Below are positions 6,165-12,854 of a DNA stretch of 13,815 nt, in pieces. Under the pieces are notes generated by a model. The model saw nothing but the letters and a program-made list of their open reading frames with translations, was not told where the DNA came from and searched no databases. The position numbers and the translations under genes were made by a program. The stretch lies in NCBI GenBank assembly GCA_937996595.1, contig CALKVC010000059.1, positions 1 to 13,815 on the forward strand, in the 5' to 3' direction. Within the stretch, counting starts at the first letter, position 1. The number at the start of each line of letters is the position of its first letter. This DNA comes from an uncultured Chitinophagaceae bacterium. GTDB taxonomy: Bacteria > Bacteroidota > Bacteroidia > Chitinophagales > Chitinophagaceae.

Positions 6165-7445
6165 TTATTGCCTGATCAGTTTTTCATGATAAACCGCCTG
6201 GCCGTTTTCATCTGCAACCTGCAGTATATAGATTCCCCTGGCCAGGTTACCTGTTTCAATGGTTTCCCGCGAACTGCCACCGGAAACCGGTATGCGCCGG
6301 TTGATAACCATTTTACCGGTATTATCAAACAGGCGGGCTGTGAGCAACTGGTTACGCGTGCTCAGGAAATCAACCGTAATGGTTGACGTAAAAGGATTGG
6401 CAAGAACAGAAATGGCTGTTTTTTCAATGGCCATTTTGAATGAAACGGTTGTTGAATATTTTGAAGTGCCGTCAAGATCAACCTGTTTTATCCTGTACAG
6501 GTTTGTTCCGATAGCAGGTTTTGCATCATATGCTGCATAATTCCTTATTACACTGCTGTTAATGCTTCCTTTGGTACGGTTGATGGCAACCCAGCTATTT
6601 CCGCCATCAATACTTTTTTCAACATCAAAATACGTATTATTTATTTCTGTAGCTGTTGCCCAGTTAATGCTAACACCAGTCCCTTTTTTCTGTGCTGAAA
6701 TATTCAGGAATTTTACCGGTATGGGAACCCCATCCGGGCAGGAAGCCAGTTTAATATCGTCAATGGCAAAATCATTGCCGCAACTGCCAAAAACAGAATT
6801 AGATAAAGACAACCGTATATCTGTAACAACAAAACTTCCGGTTGAAGGCAAGGTGAAAACACCGCCCATTTTTACCCAGGTAGGTGTTGCTGTTTGCGGA
6901 ATAATATCTGAAGCGATGGGAGAATTGATCAATTCAATCCAGTTATTGAATTCATCGCGGTATTCTACCCTGATGGTTAATCCGGGTAAAACCGGGTTCG
7001 GTTCACAGGTTCCCGGTGTATTTACATTCATGAAATACAGGCTTGCGCCATAAAATCCGGGTGTGTATCCTCCGGGAAGGTTTACAATTTTGCGGTAAAA
7101 TGCGCCAATGGTACCTGCATTAACCAGTAGCATCCTTCCATTTACATCTGATGCAGTATAATCCGGGGCGGTATGCCATTCTATTTTCTGAAAAGTGTTG
7201 TTAGCAATCCGGTAAATACCTTCTGTTTCCATTTCGCCGGTTGCCTGGTAAGTTAGCAGGCTCGTTATATTTGGATGTGAAGTGGGTGTAGTTCCGGTTC
7301 CAAAATTCTCAAAAAAGTATATTGTTTCATTGTTGCAATATAACTGCGCTTTCAATTTAAGCGGTAACAGAAACGAAAAGGCAGCTATTGCGGCAAGTAT
7401 TCCTGGCGGAATTGCCTTTTTTCTTACATGGGTTATATTGTTCAT
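6165..7445 (-). CDS. T9SS type A sorting domain protein, copy 1
   Basis: A 426-residue secreted protein built for the type IX secretion system. Residues 1-34 are a signal peptide (hydrophobic AAIAAFSFLLPL, ending LKAQ). Residues 35-240 form a beta-sandwich module, probably jelly-roll/MAM-like, with FFENFGTGTTP (44-54) at its start and CGNDFAIDDIKLASC (222-236) at its end; C37, C147, C222 and C236 are shared with copy 2. Residues about 243-338 are a fibronectin-like domain (INWATATEINNTYFDVEKS; NLYRIKQVDLDGTSKYS). The C-terminal sorting domain (about 345-426) has the usual VLANPF, RLFDNTGK and LARGIYILQV motifs. That domain is known to be cleaved and replaced by an anchor at the outer membrane. 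No catalytic motif was seen, so an adhesin or matrix-type role is only a guess. It is the downstream member of a tandem pair. Confidence 0.9.
   Translation of the reverse strand: MNNITHVRKKAIPPGILAAIAAFSFLLPLKLKAQLYCNNETIYFFENFGTGTTPTSHPNITSLLTYQATGEMETEGIYRIANNTFQKIEWHTAPDYTASDVNGRMLLVNAGTIGAFYRKIVNLPGGYTPGFYGASLYFMNVNTPGTCEPNPVLPGLTIRVEYRDEFNNWIELINSPIASDIIPQTATPTWVKMGGVFTLPSTGSFVVTDIRLSLSNSVFGSCGNDFAIDDIKLASCPDGVPIPVKFLNISAQKKGTGVSINWATATEINNTYFDVEKSIDGGNSWVAINRTKGSINSSVIRNYAAYDAKPAIGTNLYRIKQVDLDGTSKYSTTVSFKMAIEKTAISVLANPFTSTITVDFLSTRNQLLTARLFDNTGKMVINRRIPVSGGSSRETIETGNLARGIYILQVADENGQAVYHEKLIRQ
6219..6248 (-). repeat. 30-bp identity block, copy 1 (T9SS domain)
   Basis: These 30 bases are identical to 7778-7807 in the paralogous gene and encode the NLARGIYILQ strand of the sorting domain. 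Flanking bases differ. Conserved protein sequence explains part of it, but identity at every third codon position suggests recent common origin or gene conversion. Confidence 0.8.
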
Positions 7446-7631
7446 GACAGAGGTTTGTATAATTAAGCAAAAAAATGATTCTTATTTACCTTTTCGGTGA
7501 ATCTGGTTCAAAATAATAATACAAACTTCTATGTTGTATCATTAAAGAGATGGGATATTGGGCCGGATTATCATTTTGGGGTGACGAGAGGATAAAATCC
7601 TGCCCCCTGGTTTCAGTGATGTAAAATTAGC
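7446..7631 (-). repeat. Upstream region of T9SS copy 1, homologous to that of copy 2
   Basis: This non-coding stretch contains the promoter region of the gene ending at 6165 and resembles 9002-9187. Landmarks on the + strand: GGTTTGTA at 7452-7459, a GATATTGGG-NN-GGATT block ending at 7569 (about 108 bp from the start codon), and a TTCAG...TAAAATTA block near 7606-7629. Apart from this repeat and the terminator near 7700, I see no gene or RNA here. Confidence 0.7.
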
Positions 7632-7672
7632 CCCCAAATTTTATAAATCCAAGCTTTTTGGTGTTAAGCGGG

Positions 7673-7702
7673 TATAAAAAAACCGGTCACAAGTACCGGT
7701 TT
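7673..7702 (-). terminator. Intrinsic terminator after T9SS copy 2
   Basis: On the - strand, AAACCGGT/ACCGGTTT arms (7695-7702 and 7680-7687) with a 7-nt loop run directly into a seven-T tract (A-run 7676-7682 on the + strand). It lies 22 bp past the stop of the gene ending at 7724, so the two T9SS genes are probably separate transcripts. Confidence 0.85.
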
Positions 7703-7723
7703 ATTAACAAATTATGAAAAAAT

Positions 7724-9001
7724 TTATTGTTTAATCAGTTTGTCTTTAAATAGTACCTGCCCGTTTTTGTCTAAAATCTGCAGTATATAGATTCCCCTGG
7801 CCAGGTTTAGCGTTTCTATTGTTTTTCTTGAACTTCCGCGGGCCATATTCATTTGCTGGCTGTTAATGAGTTTACCATTATTGTCAAACAGGCGTATGCT
7901 GAGAACCTGGTTGCTATGGCTTAGAAAATCAATGGTAATGCCTGCTGTAAATGGATTGGAAAGAACAGAAACATCGGTATGTGATATGGTTAATTTATAG
8001 GCTACGGTTGAAGAATACCTGGAACTGCCGTCCTGGTCTACCTGCCTGATCCTGTAATAATTTGTGCCCGGAACAGGTTTTGCATCGTAAACAGTATAAT
8101 TTTTCGTGGTGCTGCTGGTGCCGCTTCCTGTTGTTTTGATTACGGTTGTCCAGGTGAGGCCTCCATCATTACTTCTTTCCACTTCAAAAAAATCATTGTT
8201 CACTTCATAAACAGTAGACCAGCTAATAGTAACACCGGTTCCTTTTTTCTGGGCTGCTATGTTAATGAAACTTACCGGTAGCGGGCCACCGTCGGAGCAG
8301 GTAGAAAATTTAATATCATCAATGGCTATATCATTTCCGCAAGCCGTAGAAGTGGTAACATCGGTAATGGTAAACCTGATATTGGTAACCAAAAAATTTC
8401 CGGTTACCGGCAAGGTGAATATTCCTCCCATATGTATCCAAACAGGATCAAAAGTTTCCGGAATAAGGGCAGAGGTTACCGGTGAATTTTGTAATGGAAC
8501 CCAGTTGTTATTGGCATCCAGGTATTCGGCACTGATAGACAGTTGGGGTAAAACCGGGTTTGGCCCGCAATTGCCGGAATAATTCACATTCATCATGAAA
8601 AAATGTACAGAATAAAAACCTGCCGGATAACCGGTAGGCCGGCTGTTTTCTTTAATATATATATCGCCGGCCTTGCTGTTAGCCACAATCATTTTTCCAT
8701 CAACATCACCGGGCGTATGGTCAGGTGTTTTAAACCAGTTTGGGTTCTGATCTGCTACATTTACGATGCGATATGTTCCTTCCTGCGTTAAAATACCGGT
8801 TTCCTGGTAATTCAGGCTGGTTATGTTGGGGTCTGATGAGGGCGTGAGGCCGGTGCCGAAATCTTCAGACCAAAGCACCACTTCATTATTGCAAAATGCC
8901 TGTGCCTGTACTTTGTTAGAATTAAAAACAACCAAAATTGCCAGTAAGGCAACCGAAAAAAATGCTAATTTCTTTGAGGGGGTAAGTGTAGAATTGATCA
9001 T
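7724..9001 (-). CDS. T9SS type A sorting domain protein, copy 2
   Basis: Paralogue of the neighbouring downstream gene, 425 residues with the same layout. Signal peptide 1-34 (AFFSVALLAILVVF, ending VQAQ); beta-sandwich 35-240 starting DFGTGLTPSSDPNIT (47-61) and ending CGNDIAIDDIKFSTC (221-235); fibronectin-like domain about 242-338 (ISWSTVYEVNNDFFEVERS; NYYRIRQVDQDGSSRYS); T9SS sorting domain about 343-425 (VLSNPF, RLFDNNGK, LARGIYILQ). An in-frame ATG at 9028 would add nine residues. I prefer 9001 because the signal peptide then has exactly the 34-residue length of copy 1, and because the conserved upstream region starts just before it (GGTTTGTA about 10 bp from both start codons). Likely a surface or secreted structural protein; no enzyme motif seen. 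Confidence 0.9.
   Translation of the reverse strand: MINSTLTPSKKLAFFSVALLAILVVFNSNKVQAQAFCNNEVVLWSEDFGTGLTPSSDPNITSLNYQETGILTQEGTYRIVNVADQNPNWFKTPDHTPGDVDGKMIVANSKAGDIYIKENSRPTGYPAGFYSVHFFMMNVNYSGNCGPNPVLPQLSISAEYLDANNNWVPLQNSPVTSALIPETFDPVWIHMGGIFTLPVTGNFLVTNIRFTITDVTTSTACGNDIAIDDIKFSTCSDGGPLPVSFINIAAQKKGTGVTISWSTVYEVNNDFFEVERSNDGGLTWTTVIKTTGSGTSSTTKNYTVYDAKPVPGTNYYRIRQVDQDGSSRYSSTVAYKLTISHTDVSVLSNPFTAGITIDFLSHSNQVLSIRLFDNNGKLINSQQMNMARGSSRKTIETLNLARGIYILQILDKNGQVLFKDKLIKQ
7778..7807 (-). repeat. 30-bp identity block, copy 2 (T9SS domain)
   Basis: Second copy of the exact 30-base block at 6219-6248, in direct orientation about 1.56 kb away. It encodes the same NLARGIYILQ strand of the sorting domain. 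Confidence 0.8.
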
Positions 9002-9187
9002 GATAAATTGGTTTGTAGAGTAAAACAAAATGCTTTCTTTTTTGGGGTTTGCGGATTGGTTACACTAGAAAACCTGCATACAGCGTTGATGCATTTTTAA
9101 AGGGATAGTGATATTGGGAAGGATTGGAATTTAAGCATGGAGGGCACAAAATACCCTGATTTGATTCAGAATGATAAAATTATGCAA
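9002..9187 (-). repeat. Upstream region of T9SS copy 2, homologous to that of copy 1
   Basis: Counterpart of 7446-7631. Landmarks on the + strand: GGTTTGTA at 9010-9017, GATATTGGG-NN-GGATT at 9110-9125 (about 109 bp from the start codon at 9001), and a TTCAG...TAAAATTA block near 9164-9182. It presumably holds the promoter of the second T9SS gene. No clear -33/-7 pair could be picked. Confidence 0.7.
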
Positions 9188-9212
9188 TCATTTCTATATA
9201 TGAAGCGGTTTT

Positions 9213-9245
9213 AACAAAAAGCCGGATTATAATAAATCCGGCTTT
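9213..9245 (-). terminator. Intrinsic terminator after the M1 peptidase gene
   Basis: On the - strand, AAAGCCGGATT (9245-9235) pairs with AATCCGGCTTT (9228-9218) over a six-base loop and continues into T5. It lies 20 bp past the stop of the M1 peptidase gene. Confidence 0.88.
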
Positions 9246-9265
9246 CTATTAAATTAAATACCTGG

Positions 9266-11638
9266 TTATTTTATTTCCCGTTGCATTGGATTTCCCTGGC
9301 TGCCACCGGCGCCTCTGGGTGCATTTGATTTGGATTTAAATAATTGAAACTTAGAAGGTTCTGATATGGCCGGCCAGCTATTGTTCTTTTCATTGATATC
9401 AGCGGTTTCCCTCATGGGATCCAGTTTTATGGAAACTACTTCTTTATCTTTCAGGAAGGTTTTGGTAACCTTGTTTTCATTCTTACGCCATACATAGGCA
9501 GAAATCCTGTCTGTTTCTTTGGTTCCATCCTTATATGTCCATTCAATGATGATGGGCATCACTAACCCGCCTACATTGCTGAATGTGAGTTCATACAGGT
9601 TTTTTCCGCCGGCTATCTGAATTTTTTCTTCCGGGGTAAGCACTTCCTGGGTAACAGCCGGTATGGTAACCGAAATACCGGAAGTATCCACTTTTGCAGA
9701 ACCCCTGGCATAATGCCAGTAAAAATCCCTGAGCGACAGGTCAGCATCGGTAGCAAAAGTTATTTTCTTGTCTTCCCGGTTCCTGATTTTTGAAATATCA
9801 TCAAAATTATTGAGCATCGGTTTACCGGGCCTTTGTGTGATGGTACGTTCGGGAGTATTCACCGGGGTGGATACTTCTGTATTCAGGTTGGCCCATTTAA
9901 CGGTGTCTAGGGAAATATCGCATGGCTCAGTGCCATAAAACCAGCCTCTCCAGAACCAATCAAGGTCTTCAGCACTGGCATCTTCCATGGTTCGGAAAAA
10001 GTCGGCCGGTGTTGGATGTTTAAATGCCCATCTCCTGGCATATTCCTTAAAAGCATAATCAAATAGTTCCCTTCCCATGAGGGTTTCACGGAGGATGTTG
10101 AGGCCTGTAGCCGGTTTGCTGTATGCATTGGGGCCGAATTGTATGATGTTTTCACTGTTGGTCATGATCGGTTCCAGCTGGTCTTTGGGCAGCTTCATGT
10201 AATCTACAATCTTGTATGCCGGGCCTTTGCTAACCGGGAATTTGTTATCCCATAATTCTTCGGTAAGGTATTCAACAAACGAATTGAGGCCTTCGTCCAT
10301 CCAGGTCCACTGCCTTTCATCGCTGTTGATGATCATGGGGAAAAAGTTATGCCCTACTTCATGTATCACCACACCCAGCATGCCAATCTTTGTGCCTTCA
10401 CTGTATGTGCCGTCCTTTTCGCATCGCCCGAAATTGAAGCAAATCATCGGGTATTCCATACCGTTAGCAGCTTCCAGGCTTTGGGCTACCGGGTAAGGGT
10501 AGGGGATAGTGAATTTGCTGTATGACTTAATGGTGTGGGCTACCGCTTTCGTGCTGTACTTACGGTACAGGTTATACGCTTCTTTGCCGTATGCGCTCAT
10601 GCACATCACTTTCTTCCCTTCCACATAAGCCGGCATGGCGTCCCAGATGAATTTACGGCTGCTGCCCCAGGCAAAATCACGTACCATGTCGGCCTTAAAA
10701 ATCCATGTTTTCTTCTGTGTTGATTTCTGTTTTTCTTTGGCGGTTGCTTCCTGCAGCGTTACAATTTCAGTTACATCTTTAGCTGTTTGCGCCGTTTGCC
10801 AGCGGGCATATTCCCTGGCCGATAATACCTGCTGGTAATTCTGTCCCTGCCCGGTTGACATCACCACATGGTCTGCCGGAACCGTCATAGCCACCTTGAA
10901 ATTCCCAAAAGTGAGTGCAAATTCGCCTGAACCCACAAATTGATGGTTTTGCCAACCCTGGAAATCTGAATATACACATAAACGCGGGTACCACTGCGTC
11001 ATGGTATAGAGGTCGTTGCCGTCTTCTTCAAAATGTTCATAACCGCCCCTGCCTCCGTATTTCGTCCTTTCTATAATATTGTAATTCCATTCTACTTTAA
11101 AAATGAACTGCTGTCCGGGTTTCAATGCCTGCGGCAGTTCTACCCGCATCATCGTCTTGTTGATGCTGTATGTAAGGGCTTTGCCGGCCGCATCGGTTAT
11201 TTTAAGGATATTATGTCCGTGTTCACGGTCTTTCTTGCCGTTCATTCGTTTAATATCTTCTTCGCTCAGGTTCTTTTGCATGAAATTACTGCCCTGGTAA
11301 CCGGAATTGTTCACGGAACTATGCTGGTTTTCATCAAGCTGTAACCACAGGTAAGTCAGTACATCGGGCGAATTATTAAAGTAGGTGATGGTTTCCTTGC
11401 CATTCAGCCTGCGGTTTGGTTCATCCAGTTCGCAAACGATATCGTAATCGCAGCGCTGTTGCCAGTATTTTGGCCCCGGTGCCCCGCTGGCAGTACGGAA
11501 CTCATTCGGGCTTGATAAAATGGTGCCCAGTTGTTCAAACCTGTTGCCATGGTTGCTTCCCGGGTTGTTTTTAATATCCTGTGCATGTACCAGGCATATG
11601 CCAGCCGAAAGCAGAAAAAGGATAAGTGTTTTTTTCAT
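9266..11638 (-). CDS. Secreted M1-family (gluzincin) metallopeptidase
   Basis: A 790-residue exported zinc peptidase; M1 enzymes mostly act as aminopeptidases. Residues 1-19 form a signal peptide (MKKTLILFLLSAGICLVHA). A beta-rich N-terminal domain follows (about 60-280), then the catalytic domain with GMEYP (393-397, in place of the GAMEN exopeptidase motif), the zinc site HEVGH (426-430) and E449 in MDEGLN, exactly the HExxH-X18-E spacing. Y506 in PNAYSKPATG is a candidate transition-state tyrosine. About 200 residues after the catalytic domain are beta-rich and end in a Gly/Pro-rich tail without a T9SS sorting domain, so it should be periplasmic or outer-membrane associated. The active site appears complete. 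The HupE/UreJ gene lies 46 bp upstream on the same strand with no hairpin, so the two are probably co-transcribed. The divergence from GAMEN suggests that specificity should not be copied from PepN. Confidence 0.93.
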   Translation of the reverse strand: MKKTLILFLLSAGICLVHAQDIKNNPGSNHGNRFEQLGTILSSPNEFRTASGAPGPKYWQQRCDYDIVCELDEPNRRLNGKETITYFNNSPDVLTYLWLQLDENQHSSVNNSGYQGSNFMQKNLSEEDIKRMNGKKDREHGHNILKITDAAGKALTYSINKTMMRVELPQALKPGQQFIFKVEWNYNIIERTKYGGRGGYEHFEEDGNDLYTMTQWYPRLCVYSDFQGWQNHQFVGSGEFALTFGNFKVAMTVPADHVVMSTGQGQNYQQVLSAREYARWQTAQTAKDVTEIVTLQEATAKEKQKSTQKKTWIFKADMVRDFAWGSSRKFIWDAMPAYVEGKKVMCMSAYGKEAYNLYRKYSTKAVAHTIKSYSKFTIPYPYPVAQSLEAANGMEYPMICFNFGRCEKDGTYSEGTKIGMLGVVIHEVGHNFFPMIINSDERQWTWMDEGLNSFVEYLTEELWDNKFPVSKGPAYKIVDYMKLPKDQLEPIMTNSENIIQFGPNAYSKPATGLNILRETLMGRELFDYAFKEYARRWAFKHPTPADFFRTMEDASAEDLDWFWRGWFYGTEPCDISLDTVKWANLNTEVSTPVNTPERTITQRPGKPMLNNFDDISKIRNREDKKITFATDADLSLRDFYWHYARGSAKVDTSGISVTIPAVTQEVLTPEEKIQIAGGKNLYELTFSNVGGLVMPIIIEWTYKDGTKETDRISAYVWRKNENKVTKTFLKDKEVVSIKLDPMRETADINEKNNSWPAISEPSKFQLFKSKSNAPRGAGGSQGNPMQREIK

Positions 11639-11684
11639 TTGTAATAATTATGATGTAAAACCTGTGTGATAAAATGCAATTTAA

Positions 11685-12263
11685 TTAAAATGGCCACCTG
11701 TCAATAGCCAGGTAAGATGCCCAGCACAAAGCTACTGCCGACAAACTCCAAACCCACCATTTCCGCTTAAGCGATATTTTATTCACCAGCAAGTAACTGG
11801 CTGATAAAATGGCCGCAACCACCAGCAACTGGCCAACTTCCAGCCCCACATTAAATCCAAACAGCGGCATGGCAATCTGCTGTCCTTTCATCAGCATGAA
11901 CCGGATGGTATTTGCATAGCCGAGCCCGTGTATCAACCCAAAGAAAAAAGCCAGGAAATAATTCATCCGCAAGGTTGCTTTTGAATAATCCCTGTGTAAC
12001 AGGTTGAATATGGCAGTTGCTACAATGGTTAACGGGATGAGGAATTCAACCCAGTTACTGCTTATCCTTACCGTATCATACACGCTTAAAGCCAGGGTAA
12101 CCGAATGGCCGATTGTGAATGCCGTTACCAGTATTGCTACCTGTTTCCAGTTTTCTACCAGGTAAATGGCCGTAATAGCGGCAATAAACAGCAAATGATC
12201 CAGCGCATCCCAGCTTATAATATGTTGCCAGCCTAATTTAAAAAATAATGCAAAATCATTCAT
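11685..12263 (-). CDS. HupE/UreJ-family membrane protein (short form)
   Basis: A 192-residue polytopic inner-membrane protein with about six or seven hydrophobic segments. Family motifs: GWQHIISWDALDHLLF (11-26) with H14, D22 and H23; AFTIGHSVTLALS (48-60) with H53; FFFGLIHGLGYA (106-117) with H112; and FGFNVGLEVGQL (135-146) with E142. These intramembrane His/Asp/Glu residues are what links the HupE/UreJ group to nickel or other divalent-metal transport in hydrogenase and urease operons. No hydrogenase or urease gene is present here, so the metal and direction of transport are unknown. This form lacks the large extracytoplasmic N-terminal domain of long HupE proteins. Its neighbours are the M1 zinc peptidase (46 bp downstream) and the divergent DUF6702 gene (84 bp upstream), a grouping I recall from other Bacteroidota. 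Confidence 0.88.
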   Translation of the reverse strand: MNDFALFFKLGWQHIISWDALDHLLFIAAITAIYLVENWKQVAILVTAFTIGHSVTLALSVYDTVRISSNWVEFLIPLTIVATAIFNLLHRDYSKATLRMNYFLAFFFGLIHGLGYANTIRFMLMKGQQIAMPLFGFNVGLEVGQLLVVAAILSASYLLVNKISLKRKWWVWSLSAVALCWASYLAIDRWPF

Positions 12264-12291
12264 ATTTAAAGGCTGCAGCTTGTAATTATAG

Positions 12292-12310
12292 TAATTTTGA
12301 ATTCAAATTT
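12292..12310. promoter_or_regulatory. Candidate -7 box and palindrome in the HupE/DUF6702 divergent spacer
   Basis: TAATTTTG at 12292-12299 matches the Bacteroidota -7 consensus TAnnTTTG on the + strand, 48 bp before the DUF6702 start codon, but no convincing TTG -33 box sits upstream. It overlaps the 12-bp perfect palindrome TTTGAATTCAAA (12296-12307), which extends imperfectly to 12293-12310. The site could serve as a shared control element for both genes. Confidence 0.35.
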
Positions 12311-12347
12311 CTGTAAACTTAACCTTTATTGGAAATAACTTAGCTAA

Positions 12348-12854
12348 ATGGTATCAATATTTTATAAATGGTTATCGGCTGCCTGCATTATGCTGTTTTG
12401 CGGTGGTTCGGGCATGCATCCTGTTTATGTAAGTGTTACGGAAATAGAACATAATGCCCGTGAAAAATCGCTGGAAGTGAGTTGTAAGCTGTTTACCGAC
12501 GATTTTGAAAATACCTTGCGCAAAGCTTACCGGGTAAAGGTAGACCTGCTGCATCCGGGTAACAAAGCATCGATGAACAGGCTGGTGGATGATTATGTGC
12601 AAAAACACCTGAAAATAAACATTGATGGCAGGGCGGTTCAACTAACATTCATCGGCTATGAAGAGATTGAGGAAGGCATTTACAGTTATTTTGAAGCATC
12701 CGGCATAGAACGGATAAATAATTTGGAAATAACGGATAACCTCTTGTATGAATATAAAAAAGAACAAATAAGCCTGCTGCATGTAATGGTTAACGGTAGC
12801 CGTAAAAGCACCAAACTGAACAATCCGGATGCAAAGGCTACCTTCAGTTTCTAA
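12348..12854 (+). CDS. DUF6702-family exported protein
   Basis: A 168-residue protein with a hydrophobic N-terminal export segment (about 5-22, WLSAACIMLFCGG). The mature part opens MHPVYVSVTEIEHN (23-36), followed by the family core SLEVSCKLFTDDFENTLRKAY (41-61), a presumed beta-strand plus loop. INIDGRAVQLTFIGYEEIEEGIYSYFE falls at about 90-116, and LYEYKKEQISLLHVMVNG at 133-150. I recognise it as the DUF6702 type, which has no assigned function. Its pattern (His at the mature start, then a strand-rich domain with an acidic D/E-L segment) recalls the extracytoplasmic N-terminal domain of long HupE proteins, and it sits divergent from a short HupE that lacks that domain. No lipobox is clear. 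The last base of its stop codon lies inside the convergent gene's end. Confidence 0.8.
   Translation: MVSIFYKWLSAACIMLFCGGSGMHPVYVSVTEIEHNAREKSLEVSCKLFTDDFENTLRKAYRVKVDLLHPGNKASMNRLVDDYVQKHLKINIDGRAVQLTFIGYEEIEEGIYSYFEASGIERINNLEITDNLLYEYKKEQISLLHVMVNGSRKSTKLNNPDAKATFSF

Noticed and set aside
6259..8791. + strand open frames of 60-160 codons opposite the two T9SS genes
   Set aside because: They are antisense shadows: no signal peptides, no domains, and the - strand proteins are clearly paralogous and conserved.
9266..11638. M1 peptidase as T9SS cargo
   Set aside because: Its C-terminus is a Gly/Pro-rich tail with none of the sorting-domain motifs (NPF, GK, LxxGIYxL) visible in its two neighbours.
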